NCBI GenBank assembly: GCA_910588875.1
Contig: CAJURT010000041.1
Location: forward strand, 1 to 30,131
DNA: 30,131 nucleotides
Direction of reading: 5' to 3'
DNA from: an uncultured Lachnospiraceae bacterium
Lineage (GTDB): Bacteria > Bacillota > Clostridia > Lachnospirales > Lachnospiraceae
The position numbers and the translations under genes were made by a program. Positions 15,221 to 23,396 of this stretch are shown here, in pieces (the stretch's first letter is position 1; each line of letters begins with the position of its first letter). The notes below the pieces were generated by a model. The model saw nothing but the letters and a program-made list of their open reading frames with translations, was not told the DNA's origin and did no database searches.

Positions 15221-17045
15221 AGAACAGGAATACAACAAACCATTCAGTTTCCAGATCTGGGGGAAAATGATCCCTTTTTTCAGGCCTTACCGCCGGTATT
15301 TTATTATCACTATGGGGCTTAATGTTTTTCTGGCAGCGGTGGATGTTCTGACGCCGCTGTTCCAGAGTTATGCCATTGACCATTTTATTATGGAGGATAC
15401 CCTGGATGGGCTGCAGCCCTTTGCGGCAGCTTATATACTGATGATTGTGGCACAGGCAGCCAGTGTGTATTTTTCCGTGCATGCGGCGACGACGATTGAG
15501 ATGAATGTGGGAAGGGATCTGAAATGGGCGCAGTTCCAGCATCTGCAGGCCTTGTCCTTTTCTTATTACAATACGACGCCGGTGGGTTACATCCATGCAC
15601 GGGTCATGAGCGATACTCTCAGGATTGCAACGATGGTGGCCTGGGGGCTGGTGGATATGTTTTGGGCGCTGCTGTATGTGGCCAGCGTGTTTGTGATTAT
15701 GTTTTTGCTGGATGTGGGGCTGGCGCTGATTATTTTGACGATTGTGCCGGGGATTGCCCTGATAACGGTTTATTTTCAAAACCGGATGCTCCGCTGGAAC
15801 CGAAGAGTGCGCAAACTAAATTCACAGATCACCAGTTCATACAATGAGGGGATCACAGGGGTGAAGACTTCCAAAAGCATGGGGATTGAACCCGATAATG
15901 ACAAGGCATTTTTTGAGCAGACTGCCAGGATGCACCAGGCAGCCAGCCGTTCGGCCAGGCTGAATGCCATCTACATCCCGGTCATCCTCCTGTTCAGTTC
16001 AGTGGCATCCGCCATCGTGCTGGCCCGGGGCGGTAGGATGGTGAGGGAACAGCTAATGCAGCTTGGCACCTTGTCCGTGTTTATCTCATATGCCGTGATT
16101 ATCTTTGAACCGGTTCAGCAGCTGGCAAGATTGCTTTCGGAACTCATATCCTGCCAGGCCAATATAGAGAGGGTTATGGATTTGCTGGAACAAAAGCCAA
16201 ATGTGGTGGACAGTGATGCGGTGATTGCCAGGTATGGGGATTCTTTCACGGCAAGGAAAGAGAACTGGGAGCGGATCCGGGGGGACATTGTGTTTGAGGA
16301 TGTGTCATTTAAGTACCCGGATGGCAAGGAATATGTACTGGAGCATTTTAACCTGCATGTCCCGGCAGGGATGAATGTGGCGATAGTGGGTGAGACCGGT
16401 GCAGGAAAGTCAACACTGGTGAATCTTTTGGGCCGTTTTTTTGAGCCCACAGAGGGGCGGATCCTGATCGACGGCGTGGATTACCGCCAGCGTTCCCAGC
16501 TATGGCTGCACAGCCAGATCGGATATGTGCTGCAAACTCCCCACCTGTTTTCCGGGACAGTCCGGGAAAATATCCGTTACGGGCGCCTGGATGCCACGGA
16601 CAGGGAGGTGGAGGAGGCAGCCAGGCAGGTTTCAGCGGATGTGGTGGCAGGAAAACTGGAGAATGGCTATGAGAGCAATGTGGGGGAGAGCGGCAGCAGG
16701 CTTTCTGTGGGGGAGAAACAGCTGATCTCCTTTGCCAGGGCGATTCTGGCAGACCCGGCGGTTTTTGTGCTGGATGAGGCCACCTCCTCTATCGACACAC
16801 AGACCGAGCAGCTGATACAAAAGGCCATCGGGCATCTGCTGAAAGGCCACACTTCCTTTGTGATTGCCCACCGCCTTTCAACGATCCGGCAGTCAGACCT
16901 TATCCTGGTGGTGAGGGACGGAAAGATCATGGAACAAGGGAGCCATGCCGAACTTCTGGCCCGGGGAGGATATTATTATGACTTGTATTCGAGACAGTTT
17001 GAGGAGGAGTCGGCGATAGGGGTGTTTGCAGGGATCCATCCATAG
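15207..17045 (+). CDS. ABC exporter half-transporter B (catalytic partner)
   Basis: This 612-residue type I ABC exporter subunit is the partner of the preceding gene. It has a six-helix domain (about 20-340), Walker A GETGAGKST (about 394), and a Walker B with the catalytic Glu (VFVLDEATSSID). The signature motif is altered to LSVGEKQ. In the assembled dimer this altered signature faces the Asp-bearing Walker B of half A. Both defects therefore fall in one composite site and the other site is fully consensus. That is strong evidence for an obligate heterodimer. ATG 15207 has AGAGGTG upstream and lies inside the end of half A; an earlier in-frame start at 15186 is less well placed. The protease unit follows closely. 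Confidence 0.93.
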   Translation: MAAYEEQEYNKPFSFQIWGKMIPFFRPYRRYFIITMGLNVFLAAVDVLTPLFQSYAIDHFIMEDTLDGLQPFAAAYILMIVAQAASVYFSVHAATTIEMNVGRDLKWAQFQHLQALSFSYYNTTPVGYIHARVMSDTLRIATMVAWGLVDMFWALLYVASVFVIMFLLDVGLALIILTIVPGIALITVYFQNRMLRWNRRVRKLNSQITSSYNEGITGVKTSKSMGIEPDNDKAFFEQTARMHQAASRSARLNAIYIPVILLFSSVASAIVLARGGRMVREQLMQLGTLSVFISYAVIIFEPVQQLARLLSELISCQANIERVMDLLEQKPNVVDSDAVIARYGDSFTARKENWERIRGDIVFEDVSFKYPDGKEYVLEHFNLHVPAGMNVAIVGETGAGKSTLVNLLGRFFEPTEGRILIDGVDYRQRSQLWLHSQIGYVLQTPHLFSGTVRENIRYGRLDATDREVEEAARQVSADVVAGKLENGYESNVGESGSRLSVGEKQLISFARAILADPAVFVLDEATSSIDTQTEQLIQKAIGHLLKGHTSFVIAHRLSTIRQSDLILVVRDGKIMEQGSHAELLARGGYYYDLYSRQFEEESAIGVFAGIHP

Positions 17046-17066
17046 GCAGGGGCCGGGGAGTTCCGG

Positions 17067-17138
17067 ATGAGGGGCAGGGGAGAATACAGAGCAGTTGCGG
17101 AAAGATTGGCAGAGAAAAGGACGGCGAAAAAGAAATGA
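17067..17138 (+). CDS. Small basic 23-residue ORF coupled to the subtilase gene
   Basis: This short ORF begins MRGRGEYRAVAERLAEKR and ends in a Lys-rich tail. GGGGAG at 17055-17060 is an ideal ribosome site, better than the one of the protease gene. Its TGA stop overlaps the protease ATG as ATGA at 17135-17138. The peptide has no signal sequence. It may exist to deliver ribosomes to the protease start, or may encode a real small protein. It could also be chance; conservation would decide. Confidence 0.4.
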   Translation: MRGRGEYRAVAERLAEKRTAKKK

Positions 17139-18325
17139 AGGCAAAAAAAATCAGCATAGGGGTGAAATGCGGTATTTTATATGGCTTGTGCCTCCTGTGT
17201 GCCGGAAGGGCAGCAGAGGCTACGGGAGGAGGGCATCGGGCGGAATCTTTAGAAAATTTCCGGATGCATGCCCAGGCAGCGCCGGAGGGCCTGGTGCTGA
17301 CAGACGGAGGGTCTTACTACCAGTACCAGTGGGCGCTGAAAAATACCGGGAATATGCAGCGGATCTCGGCAACCGAGGAAGGGAAAATTACAAACAGCAT
17401 AGCAGGCATCGACATCGGGATTGAACCGGCATGGGATGTATATGAACAAATACCACAGAGGCGGACAGTCACGGTTGCACTGATTGATACCGGCGTGGAG
17501 GTTTCTCATCCGGAACTGTTAAATGCCATATGGGTAAACGGGGACGAGATCCCCGGAGACGGGATTGACAATGACGGGAACGGCTACGTGGATGACATCA
17601 ATGGCTGGAATTTCCATGACGGAAATAATCAGGTGTTTGCAGGGGAGGAAGACGAGCATGGGACACATGGGGCAGGGATCATTGCAGGTGCCTGGGACGG
17701 CAAGGGCATTACAGGGATTGCGGATGGAAACTATGTGAAAATTATGGTGCTGAAAGTGCTTGCTTCGGAGGAGGGTATCGGGCTTTCCGACGGAGTCAGG
17801 GAGGCGATCCGCTATGCCAGGGATAATGGGGCTGATATCTGCAATTTGAGTATGGGGGCAAGGGATTATGATGCGGAGATGGACCGGTTAATCCGAGAAT
17901 CCCCAATGCTGTTTATCGTGTCAGCCGGGAACGGGGATGAACAGGGGATGGGGTATGACATTGACGCATCCCCGGTGTATCCGGCTGCCTGTTCCGGGGA
18001 AAATATTATTACGGTTGCCAATATGATGTTTGACGGAAACCTAGACGTGACTTCTAATTACGGGGCGTCAGGCGTGGATATTGCTGCCCCGGGGACCTAT
18101 ATATTAAGCACCATACCTGGTGGCTATGGTTTCCTCACCGGAACCTCCATGGCAGCGCCAATGGTTACGGGGGCGGCTGCGCTGGTTTGGTCCTGCCATC
18201 CGGAATGGGGGCCGGCCGATGTCAGGCGCAGGATCCTGGATTCGGCTGCCAGGAGGGAGAGTCTGGAGGGGAAATGTGTTACTGGCGGGATGCTAAATGT
18301 GCAGGGAGCGATTTTACCAGAATAA
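17135..18325 (+). CDS. Secreted subtilisin-like serine protease (peptidase S8)
   Basis: This 396-residue subtilase has a complete catalytic set: Asp118 in LIDTGV, His175 in EHGTHGAG, oxyanion Asn266 in SAGNG and Ser338 in GTSMAAP. A calcium-type loop (GDGIDNDGNGYVDDINGW) lies between Asp and His, as in many S8 enzymes. The N-terminus has a basic start and a hydrophobic stretch (about 8-23), consistent with a signal peptide; no proper lipobox is seen. No C-terminal anchor is present, so release from the cell is expected. Its own ribosome site is weak and its ATG overlaps the stop of a 23-codon ORF. It lies 90 bases after the ABC exporter pair and is probably co-transcribed with it. Whether the exporter and protease share a substrate is unknown. 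Confidence 0.92.
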   Translation: MKAKKISIGVKCGILYGLCLLCAGRAAEATGGGHRAESLENFRMHAQAAPEGLVLTDGGSYYQYQWALKNTGNMQRISATEEGKITNSIAGIDIGIEPAWDVYEQIPQRRTVTVALIDTGVEVSHPELLNAIWVNGDEIPGDGIDNDGNGYVDDINGWNFHDGNNQVFAGEEDEHGTHGAGIIAGAWDGKGITGIADGNYVKIMVLKVLASEEGIGLSDGVREAIRYARDNGADICNLSMGARDYDAEMDRLIRESPMLFIVSAGNGDEQGMGYDIDASPVYPAACSGENIITVANMMFDGNLDVTSNYGASGVDIAAPGTYILSTIPGGYGFLTGTSMAAPMVTGAAALVWSCHPEWGPADVRRRILDSAARRESLEGKCVTGGMLNVQGAILPE

Positions 18326-18338
18326 GAGAGAAAACATA

Positions 18339-18367
18339 TTGACAAAATCTGGATTCCCTTTTATACT
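18339..18367 (+). promoter_or_regulatory. Strong sigma-A promoter of the PTS gene
   Basis: TTGACA at 18339-18344 and TATACT at 18362-18367 have a 17-base spacer, almost full consensus. Transcription would start near 18374, right at the first bases of the antiterminator hairpin. Such a strong promoter makes sense if control is exerted after initiation. Confidence 0.85.
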
Positions 18368-18373
18368 TTTATC

Positions 18374-18410
18374 AGTGTGTTACTGATAAAGAAGTTCTAT
18401 CAGGCATAAA
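18374..18410 (+). promoter_or_regulatory. Ribonucleic antiterminator (RAT) for a GlcT/LicT-type protein
   Basis: The leader RNA contains GTGTTACTGATA, a 9-nt loop, and TATCAGGCATAAAC. CTGATA (18383-18388) pairs with TATCAG (18398-18403), and the flanking GTTA/GGCA bases give the asymmetric internal loops typical of RAT hairpins. The partner protein is encoded at 21185-22009. Confidence 0.85.
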
Positions 18411-18483
18411 CTACCCATAACGCGGCAGATTGCTGTGGGAAGGAGGCTTATGCCTTTTTTGCCGTCTGTGGGTAGTTGATGCC
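18403..18483 (+). terminator. Alternative leader hairpin overlapping the RAT (termination-like)
   Basis: GGCATAAACTACCCA (18403-18417) pairs at 14 of 15 positions with TGGGTAGTTGATGCC (18469-18483). Its left arm overlaps the 3' side of the RAT, so the two folds exclude each other. The loop holds a small hairpin with a T-run (18440-18460, six T). The long stem itself is not followed by T's, so the exact termination point is uncertain. Confidence 0.6.
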
Positions 18484-18512
18484 GCAAAATCTAAGAGAAG
18501 GTGGATACAGAA

Positions 18513-20795
18513 ATGAAAGACAAGATTTTTGGTGTATTACAGAGGGTGGGACGTTCCTTTATGCTTCCGATTGCCATCCTCCCGGTAGCCGGGCTTCTGC
18601 TGGGAATCGGCGGTTCCTTTACCAATGCCACGATGATCAATGCCTATCATCTGGAAGCAATCCTGGGGCCGGGCACATTATTGAACGGATTTTTGAACAT
18701 CTTAAACAGCTGCGGCAATGTGGTATTTGAGAACCTGCCCCTGCTGTTTGCCATCGGCGTGGCAGTAGGCATGGCAAAGCAGGAGAAGGAAGTGGCAGCA
18801 TTAGCCAGCGTGATTGCCTTTTTCATCATGCACACGGCGATCCATGCATTGCTGGTGCTTTCCGGGCGGCTGGTGACTGCGCCGGAGGTATTGGACGGGG
18901 CGGGAAATGCCCTGGCAGGCATGGTGGGCTCCGTGGAGCAGACCGTGGGGATGCTGGACGGTTCAGTGACCAAGGTTCTGGGCATCTCTTCCCTGCAGAT
19001 GGGAGTATTCGGCGGCGTGATCGTGGGGCTGGGTGTTGCGGCCCTGCACAATAAATATTATAAGATCCAGCTTCCCCAGGTGCTGTCCTTTTTCGGAGGA
19101 ACCCGGTTTGTGCCCATTGTCTGCAGTGTGGCCTATATCTTTGTGGGGATTCTGATGTATTTTGTGTGGCCGGTGATCCAGACCGGGATCTATGGCCTGG
19201 GAGCCCTGGTGAACAGTTCCGGCTATGTGGGAACCTGGATTTACGGAATCATTGAGAGAGCATTGATTCCCTTCGGCCTTCATCATGTGTTCTATATGCC
19301 CTTCTGGCAGACGGCAGTGGGCGGTCAGCTGGAGGTAGGGGGGCAGATGATCTACGGCGCCCAGAATATCTTCTTTGCCCAGCTGGCCCATGTGGGGGAG
19401 ATTGCCCATTTCAGCGTCAATCCGGGAACCCGTTTTATGACAGGGAAATTCCCCTTTATGATCTTCGGTCTTCCGGGAGCCGCCCTGGCCATGTATCAGG
19501 TGGCGAAGCCGGAAAAGAAGCAGGCAGCAGGAGGGCTTTTGGTATCTGCGGCTCTGACAGCCATGCTGACAGGTATTACCGAACCTTTGGAGTTTACCTT
19601 TATTTTCGTGGCTCCCTTCTTGTATGCGGTGCACAGTGTGCTGGCAGGCGCCGCCTATATGCTGATGCATATCCTGAATGTGGGTGTGGGCATGACCTTT
19701 TCCGGCGGTATCATTGACCTGGTACTTTTTGGCATTCTTCCCGGTGCGGGAAAGACCAGCTGGTACTGGATCCCTGTAGTGGGTGTGGCCTACTTTGCCG
19801 TATATTTCTTCCTGTTTAAATTCCTGATTTTGAAGTTTGACTTAAAGACACCGGGCCGGGATGACAGTGAGGAGGTTAAGCTGTACCGGAGAAGCGACGT
19901 GGATGCAAGAAAGAATTCCCCGGAGGGCCGGGCAGCAGTGGATGAGCGTTCCCAGATGATCCTCAATGGCCTTGGAGGGCGGAAAAACGTAGTGGATGTG
20001 GATTGCTGCATCACCCGCCTGCGCTGCACGGTCAATAAGCCGGAACTGGTGAATGAGGCACTCCTGAAAAAGACAGGAGCCGCCGGGGTGATCAAAAAAG
20101 GACAGGGCGTCCAGGTGATTTATGGGCCGACGGTGCCTAACATTAAGGCAGATCTGGTGGCCTATATGCCTTCGGCTCCGGATGTGGAGTATCAGGAGGA
20201 AGAGGGCACAGCCGGAAATGGGGCAGGGTCTCAGGCATCAGGAGGTCAGAAAACAGATATGGCAGGGAATCCGGATGCCGGAAACAAAGCAGCCGGCAGC
20301 GGGGCAGAAAAGGCGGACAAAAAAGCACCGGCAGGGAAAAAGGTTGCTCTTTACAGCCCCTTTACCGGAAAAGTGGAGCCCATTGAGCATGCTCCGGATG
20401 TGACCTTTGCCCAGAAGATGATCGGTGACGGATTTATGGTAATGCCTGCAAGCGGAGAGGTACTGGCGCCCTGTGACCTGGATGTGGCATTTGTATTCCC
20501 CACCGGGCACGCCATGGGATTAAAGACTGCAGAGGGTACGGAGTTTATGCTGCATATCGGTGTGGATACGGTAAAGCTGGAGGGCAAAGGATTTGAACCC
20601 CAGGTTAAGGAAGGGGATCACGTAAAAAGGGGAGAATGCCTCCTGAAGTTTGATCTGGAGTATGTAAAGAATAATGCAGTATCCGATGCCTGCATGGTGA
20701 TCTACACCGCATTGCCGGAGGGAGCCGCCATTGTGGTGCCGGAAGAGAGGGAACTGAAGGCACTGGATTATGCTGCGGATCTGACAGGGGTATAA
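18513..20795 (+). CDS. ptsG: PTS glucose-family transporter EIICBA
   Basis: This 760-residue fused PTS permease has three domains. EIIC is membrane-embedded (about 1-440), starting KIFGVLQRVGRSFMLPIAIL and containing IPFGLHHVFYMPFWQ and LTGITEPLEFTF. EIIB is at about 475-550, with the phospho-Cys in CITRLRC. An Ala/Gly/Lys linker follows, then EIIA at about 610-755 with phospho-His in FMLHIGVDTVKL. The C-B-A order and PtsG-like motifs favour glucose; GlcNAc or maltose-type substrates remain possible. ATG 18513 follows AGAAGGTGG. Expression should depend on the RAT in the leader and on the PRD antiterminator downstream. It takes in and phosphorylates sugar at the cell membrane, using phosphate from HPr. 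Confidence 0.92.
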   Translation: MKDKIFGVLQRVGRSFMLPIAILPVAGLLLGIGGSFTNATMINAYHLEAILGPGTLLNGFLNILNSCGNVVFENLPLLFAIGVAVGMAKQEKEVAALASVIAFFIMHTAIHALLVLSGRLVTAPEVLDGAGNALAGMVGSVEQTVGMLDGSVTKVLGISSLQMGVFGGVIVGLGVAALHNKYYKIQLPQVLSFFGGTRFVPIVCSVAYIFVGILMYFVWPVIQTGIYGLGALVNSSGYVGTWIYGIIERALIPFGLHHVFYMPFWQTAVGGQLEVGGQMIYGAQNIFFAQLAHVGEIAHFSVNPGTRFMTGKFPFMIFGLPGAALAMYQVAKPEKKQAAGGLLVSAALTAMLTGITEPLEFTFIFVAPFLYAVHSVLAGAAYMLMHILNVGVGMTFSGGIIDLVLFGILPGAGKTSWYWIPVVGVAYFAVYFFLFKFLILKFDLKTPGRDDSEEVKLYRRSDVDARKNSPEGRAAVDERSQMILNGLGGRKNVVDVDCCITRLRCTVNKPELVNEALLKKTGAAGVIKKGQGVQVIYGPTVPNIKADLVAYMPSAPDVEYQEEEGTAGNGAGSQASGGQKTDMAGNPDAGNKAAGSGAEKADKKAPAGKKVALYSPFTGKVEPIEHAPDVTFAQKMIGDGFMVMPASGEVLAPCDLDVAFVFPTGHAMGLKTAEGTEFMLHIGVDTVKLEGKGFEPQVKEGDHVKRGECLLKFDLEYVKNNAVSDACMVIYTALPEGAAIVVPEERELKALDYAADLTGV

Positions 20796-21184
20796 GGCAT
20801 TAAAAGTTTTACAGGACAAATGCGGGGAGATATGTTACTATAGATTATGGCTCAGCTATGCGGCGTTTTCAGGCAGGAAGCCGTATGGCTGAGCCATGGC
20901 TTTATATTGTATCATAGGAAAGTGCGTCCTGTGATACAAAAAGGCTCCGCGAGGTTGCTGAGCCTCAGAGGCACTCCTTTGGCAAAGACCGAAGCGGAAC
21001 ACAGACCGCAGCACGGTGTGGGCTGGTTCACTAAGTTCATTGTATTTGCTGAGGAAGCCAATGCCTGCGGCGGAAAGGAATTATGTTGCTGAGGCGACCC
21101 GCCGCAGGCAAAGAATTCTGCGGGGCAGGATTCTTATTTATTTTATGCAGGGAAAAGAAAGCAGCAGGCAGGGGGAATAGCAGG
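20796..21184 (+). other. Hairpin-rich spacer between EIICBA and antiterminator genes
   Basis: This 389-base gap has no credible gene but at least four strong hairpins. They are 20848-20896 (17-bp stem with two G-U pairs), 20907-20939 (13-bp stem), 21062-21110 (perfect 12-bp TGCCTGCGGCGG arm) and 21111-21135 (11-bp stem, loop GGG, followed by a T-rich run). The last looks most like a terminator or attenuator before the antiterminator gene. I found no clear second RAT. Function is not recognised. Confidence 0.55.
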
Positions 21185-22009
21185 GTGTATCGTGTGATCA
21201 AGGTGTTGAACAATAACGGAGTACTGGTTTACGATATCAAGCGGGAGGAGGAGGCAATCCTGCTGGGCAATGGCATTGGGTTCGGGAAGCGGGTCAACGA
21301 GCGCTTTGAGCGGGATGAGAACACAAAGCGCTATACGATTGTGGACAGGGAAGAGAAAAAGAGAACCGGCCGTCAGGTCTTAAGCGGTATGGATCCGGAA
21401 TTTCTGGAACTGGCGGGAAGGATTGTGGATTTGGCGAAAGCCGAACTGGGGGAGTTAAACCCCAATATCCTGATCCCCCTGGCGGATCACATCGCGGTGG
21501 CAGTGGAGCGGATGCAGAACGGGATTCTGCTGAAAAACCCATTTCACGGGGATATCCGGATTTTATACCCGGAGGAATACAAGATCGCATTAAAAAGCCG
21601 TGATATGATCCGGGAAGCTTCCGGATGCGAACTATGCCAGGATGAGGTGGGTTATATTGCCCTCCATATTCGAGCCGGAAGGATGGATGAGAAGCTGGAG
21701 GAATCTCTCCAGATGGTGACAATCATGCGGACAGTGGCAGGGATGGCGGAAGAATTTCTGGGGCGGAAACTGGATCCCCATTCTTTCATGTTTGAGCGGT
21801 TTATGGCACATCTGCGCTATCTGATAGTAAGGATCCGGGATGGGGAGCCTATCACCCTGGATATGGACGAGTATGCAAGGACCCAGTTCCCCCAGTCATA
21901 TGAACTGGCAGAGAGGATCTGTACGCGCCTGGGGGAGGAACTTCACAAGCCGGTGCCCCGGGAGGCGGTGGGCCACCTGGGAATCCATATTGAACGGTTG
22001 AGGATGTGA
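21185..22009 (+). CDS. PRD-containing transcriptional antiterminator (BglG/GlcT/LicT family)
   Basis: This 274-residue protein has the three family domains. The N-terminal RNA-binding CAT domain is at about 1-55 (RVIKVLNNNGVLVYDI, GNGIGFGKR). PRD1 follows with His in PLADHIAVAVERM and GYIALHIRA. PRD2 has His in FMAHLRYLIVRI and AVGHLGIHIERL. These four His are the usual targets of HPr or EIIB phosphorylation. The protein should bind the RAT at 18374-18410 and allow read-through into the EIICBA gene when sugar is present. GTG 21185 was chosen because the family starts at this point (VYRVIK). The 34 residues upstream in the same frame are unlike the family and cover a hairpin. A glucose-type role (GlcT) follows from the neighbour. 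Confidence 0.92.
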   Translation: MYRVIKVLNNNGVLVYDIKREEEAILLGNGIGFGKRVNERFERDENTKRYTIVDREEKKRTGRQVLSGMDPEFLELAGRIVDLAKAELGELNPNILIPLADHIAVAVERMQNGILLKNPFHGDIRILYPEEYKIALKSRDMIREASGCELCQDEVGYIALHIRAGRMDEKLEESLQMVTIMRTVAGMAEEFLGRKLDPHSFMFERFMAHLRYLIVRIRDGEPITLDMDEYARTQFPQSYELAERICTRLGEELHKPVPREAVGHLGIHIERLRM

Positions 22010-22085
22010 GAAAAGCCTAACCCGGGAAAGCGGCAGTTCCTGTGTGCTGAAAACGGGCCGATAAAAACAGAAAGGCGAAAGGTTT

Positions 22086-23078
22086 ATGGATTGTTATTTT
22101 GCCCCTATGGAGGGAGTCACCGGATATGTGTACCGCAATGCCCATCATCAGCTATATGGAGGGATCACCCGGTATTATACCCCGTTTATTGCGCCTGGGC
22201 AGTCCAGGAAGCTGACATCCAGGGAGATGAATGACATATTGCCGGAGCATAACCGGGGCATACCCCTGGTGCCCCAGGTGCTGACGAACCGTGCCGGGGA
22301 TTTTCTGTGGGCAGCAGAAAAAATACAGAGCCTGGGTTATGAGGAGGTTAACTTAAACCTGGGCTGCCCTTCCGGGACGGTAGTGTCCAAAAACCGTGGT
22401 TCCGGGTTTTTGGCTATGCCAGAGGAACTGAATAGTTTTCTGGAACAGGTAAGCAGGGAACTACAGCAGAGAGGAATGAAATTTTCCATAAAGACCCGCA
22501 TCGGAAAGAGGGATCCGGGTGAATTCCAGGGGCTTTTAAAGATTTTTAACCAATACCCCCTGGAAAGCCTGATTATCCACCCAAGAACCCAGGCGGATTT
22601 TTACCAGAACCATCCTAACAGGGAAGTCTTCAGGCAGGCAGTGGAAGGAAGCAAAAACCCTCTCTGTTATAATGGCGATATTTTTTCCACAGAAGATGCC
22701 GCCGCATTAAGGGAATCATTCCCTATGTTACAAGCTATGATGCTGGGGCGAGGGCTTTTAAGGGATCCTGCGCTTGCAGAAAAAATCACCGGGAATGCCA
22801 GAAAAGGCGTCGCTGCAGAACCGGCAGAAGGCAGCATCAAAGAAGACTCCGAACGCCAGCGCCTGAAACATTTCCATGACATATTGCTGTCCGGATACCA
22901 GGAAGCCATCCCCGGTGAAAGGAACGTGCTCTTCAAGATGAAAGAATTGTGGGCTTATCTGGGAAGCAGCTTTGATAACAGCGGGCGCCCGTTAAAAAAG
23001 ATAAAGAAAGCGAAAAGGATAGAAGAATACATGGCTGCAGTAGAACAGTTATTTGCAGATGGTAAGCTAATCCTATAG
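22086..23078 (+). CDS. tRNA-dihydrouridine synthase family protein
   Basis: This 330-residue flavin enzyme of the Dus family reduces uridine to dihydrouridine in tRNA. It starts with the family hallmark APMEGVTGYVYR, and the catalytic Cys94 lies in NLNLGCPSG. FMN and substrate residues appear in KTRIG, IIHPRTQADFY, YNGDIF and AMMLGRGLLRDP. The length suits a bacterial Dus of the DusB/DusC side. The exact subgroup and target position cannot be fixed here. It is monocistronic by appearance: 76 bases after the antiterminator gene and followed by the folT leader. Confidence 0.9.
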   Translation: MDCYFAPMEGVTGYVYRNAHHQLYGGITRYYTPFIAPGQSRKLTSREMNDILPEHNRGIPLVPQVLTNRAGDFLWAAEKIQSLGYEEVNLNLGCPSGTVVSKNRGSGFLAMPEELNSFLEQVSRELQQRGMKFSIKTRIGKRDPGEFQGLLKIFNQYPLESLIIHPRTQADFYQNHPNREVFRQAVEGSKNPLCYNGDIFSTEDAAALRESFPMLQAMMLGRGLLRDPALAEKITGNARKGVAAEPAEGSIKEDSERQRLKHFHDILLSGYQEAIPGERNVLFKMKELWAYLGSSFDNSGRPLKKIKKAKRIEEYMAAVEQLFADGKLIL

Positions 23079-23166
23079 CCAAATTCTTCCCAAGGCATAT
23101 TCCCTTACCTTTATGGGTGATTTTTATAAGTGAAAATTTCCGCTTCCCTATTTCGGGAATCTGTGT

Positions 23167-23172
23167 TATACT
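23167..23172 (+). promoter_or_regulatory. Extended -10 promoter element of the riboswitch-folT unit
   Basis: TGT-TATACT at 23164-23172 is a good extended -10. The -35 region (TTCCCT, 17 bases upstream) is weak. A start near 23179 would place the riboswitch about 45 bases into the transcript. Confidence 0.45.
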
Positions 23173-23221
23173 CACCCATGTACCGGCCAAAGGGTGGCCA
23201 TAACAAAAAACAAAATAGAAA

Positions 23222-23332
23222 AAGCAGAGTAGGTCTGTGCGCGTTAAGTGCCGGATGGACGGGGAGTTGCCATCCGGACGAAAAGGGCAGAAAGGATATG
23301 CCCTTGCGGTGCATGGCCCGCATCCCGCTGCA
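23222..23332 (+). promoter_or_regulatory. Tetrahydrofolate (THF) riboswitch
   Basis: The leader matches the THF aptamer core. GAGTAGG is followed by GCGCGTTAAGTG, then a hairpin (CCGGATGG with CCATCCGG) and GGACGAAAAGG. A second hairpin (AAGGGCA with TGCCCTT) follows, then GCGGT and the closing CATCCCGCTGC. The near-invariant GCGTTAAGTG and ACGAA elements are in the right order and spacing. It stands before a folate-family ECF S component, the classic target. THF binding should lower transporter expression. Confidence 0.93.
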
Positions 23333-23351
23333 AAGAGGGTAATCTATGCAT

Positions 23352-23389
23352 TATCTCCTTTGTGTCGCGAGAGGTCTGCAAAGGAGGTA
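23352..23389 (+). promoter_or_regulatory. Shine-Dalgarno sequestering hairpin of folT
   Basis: TATCTCCTTTG (23352-23362) pairs over 11 positions, one a G-U pair, with CAAAGGAGGTA (23379-23389). That arm contains the folT ribosome site AAGGAGG (23381-23387). It is the likely expression platform: when the helix forms, translation is blocked. No terminator T-run is present, so control is probably translational. Confidence 0.7.
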
Positions 23390-23396
23390 ATTTTTT

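Noticed and set aside
20830..20880. Possible second RAT (TGTTACT followed by CAGGCAGG) before the antiterminator gene
   Set aside because: The two parts do not pair as a RAT, and the region is explained better by the 17-pair hairpin.
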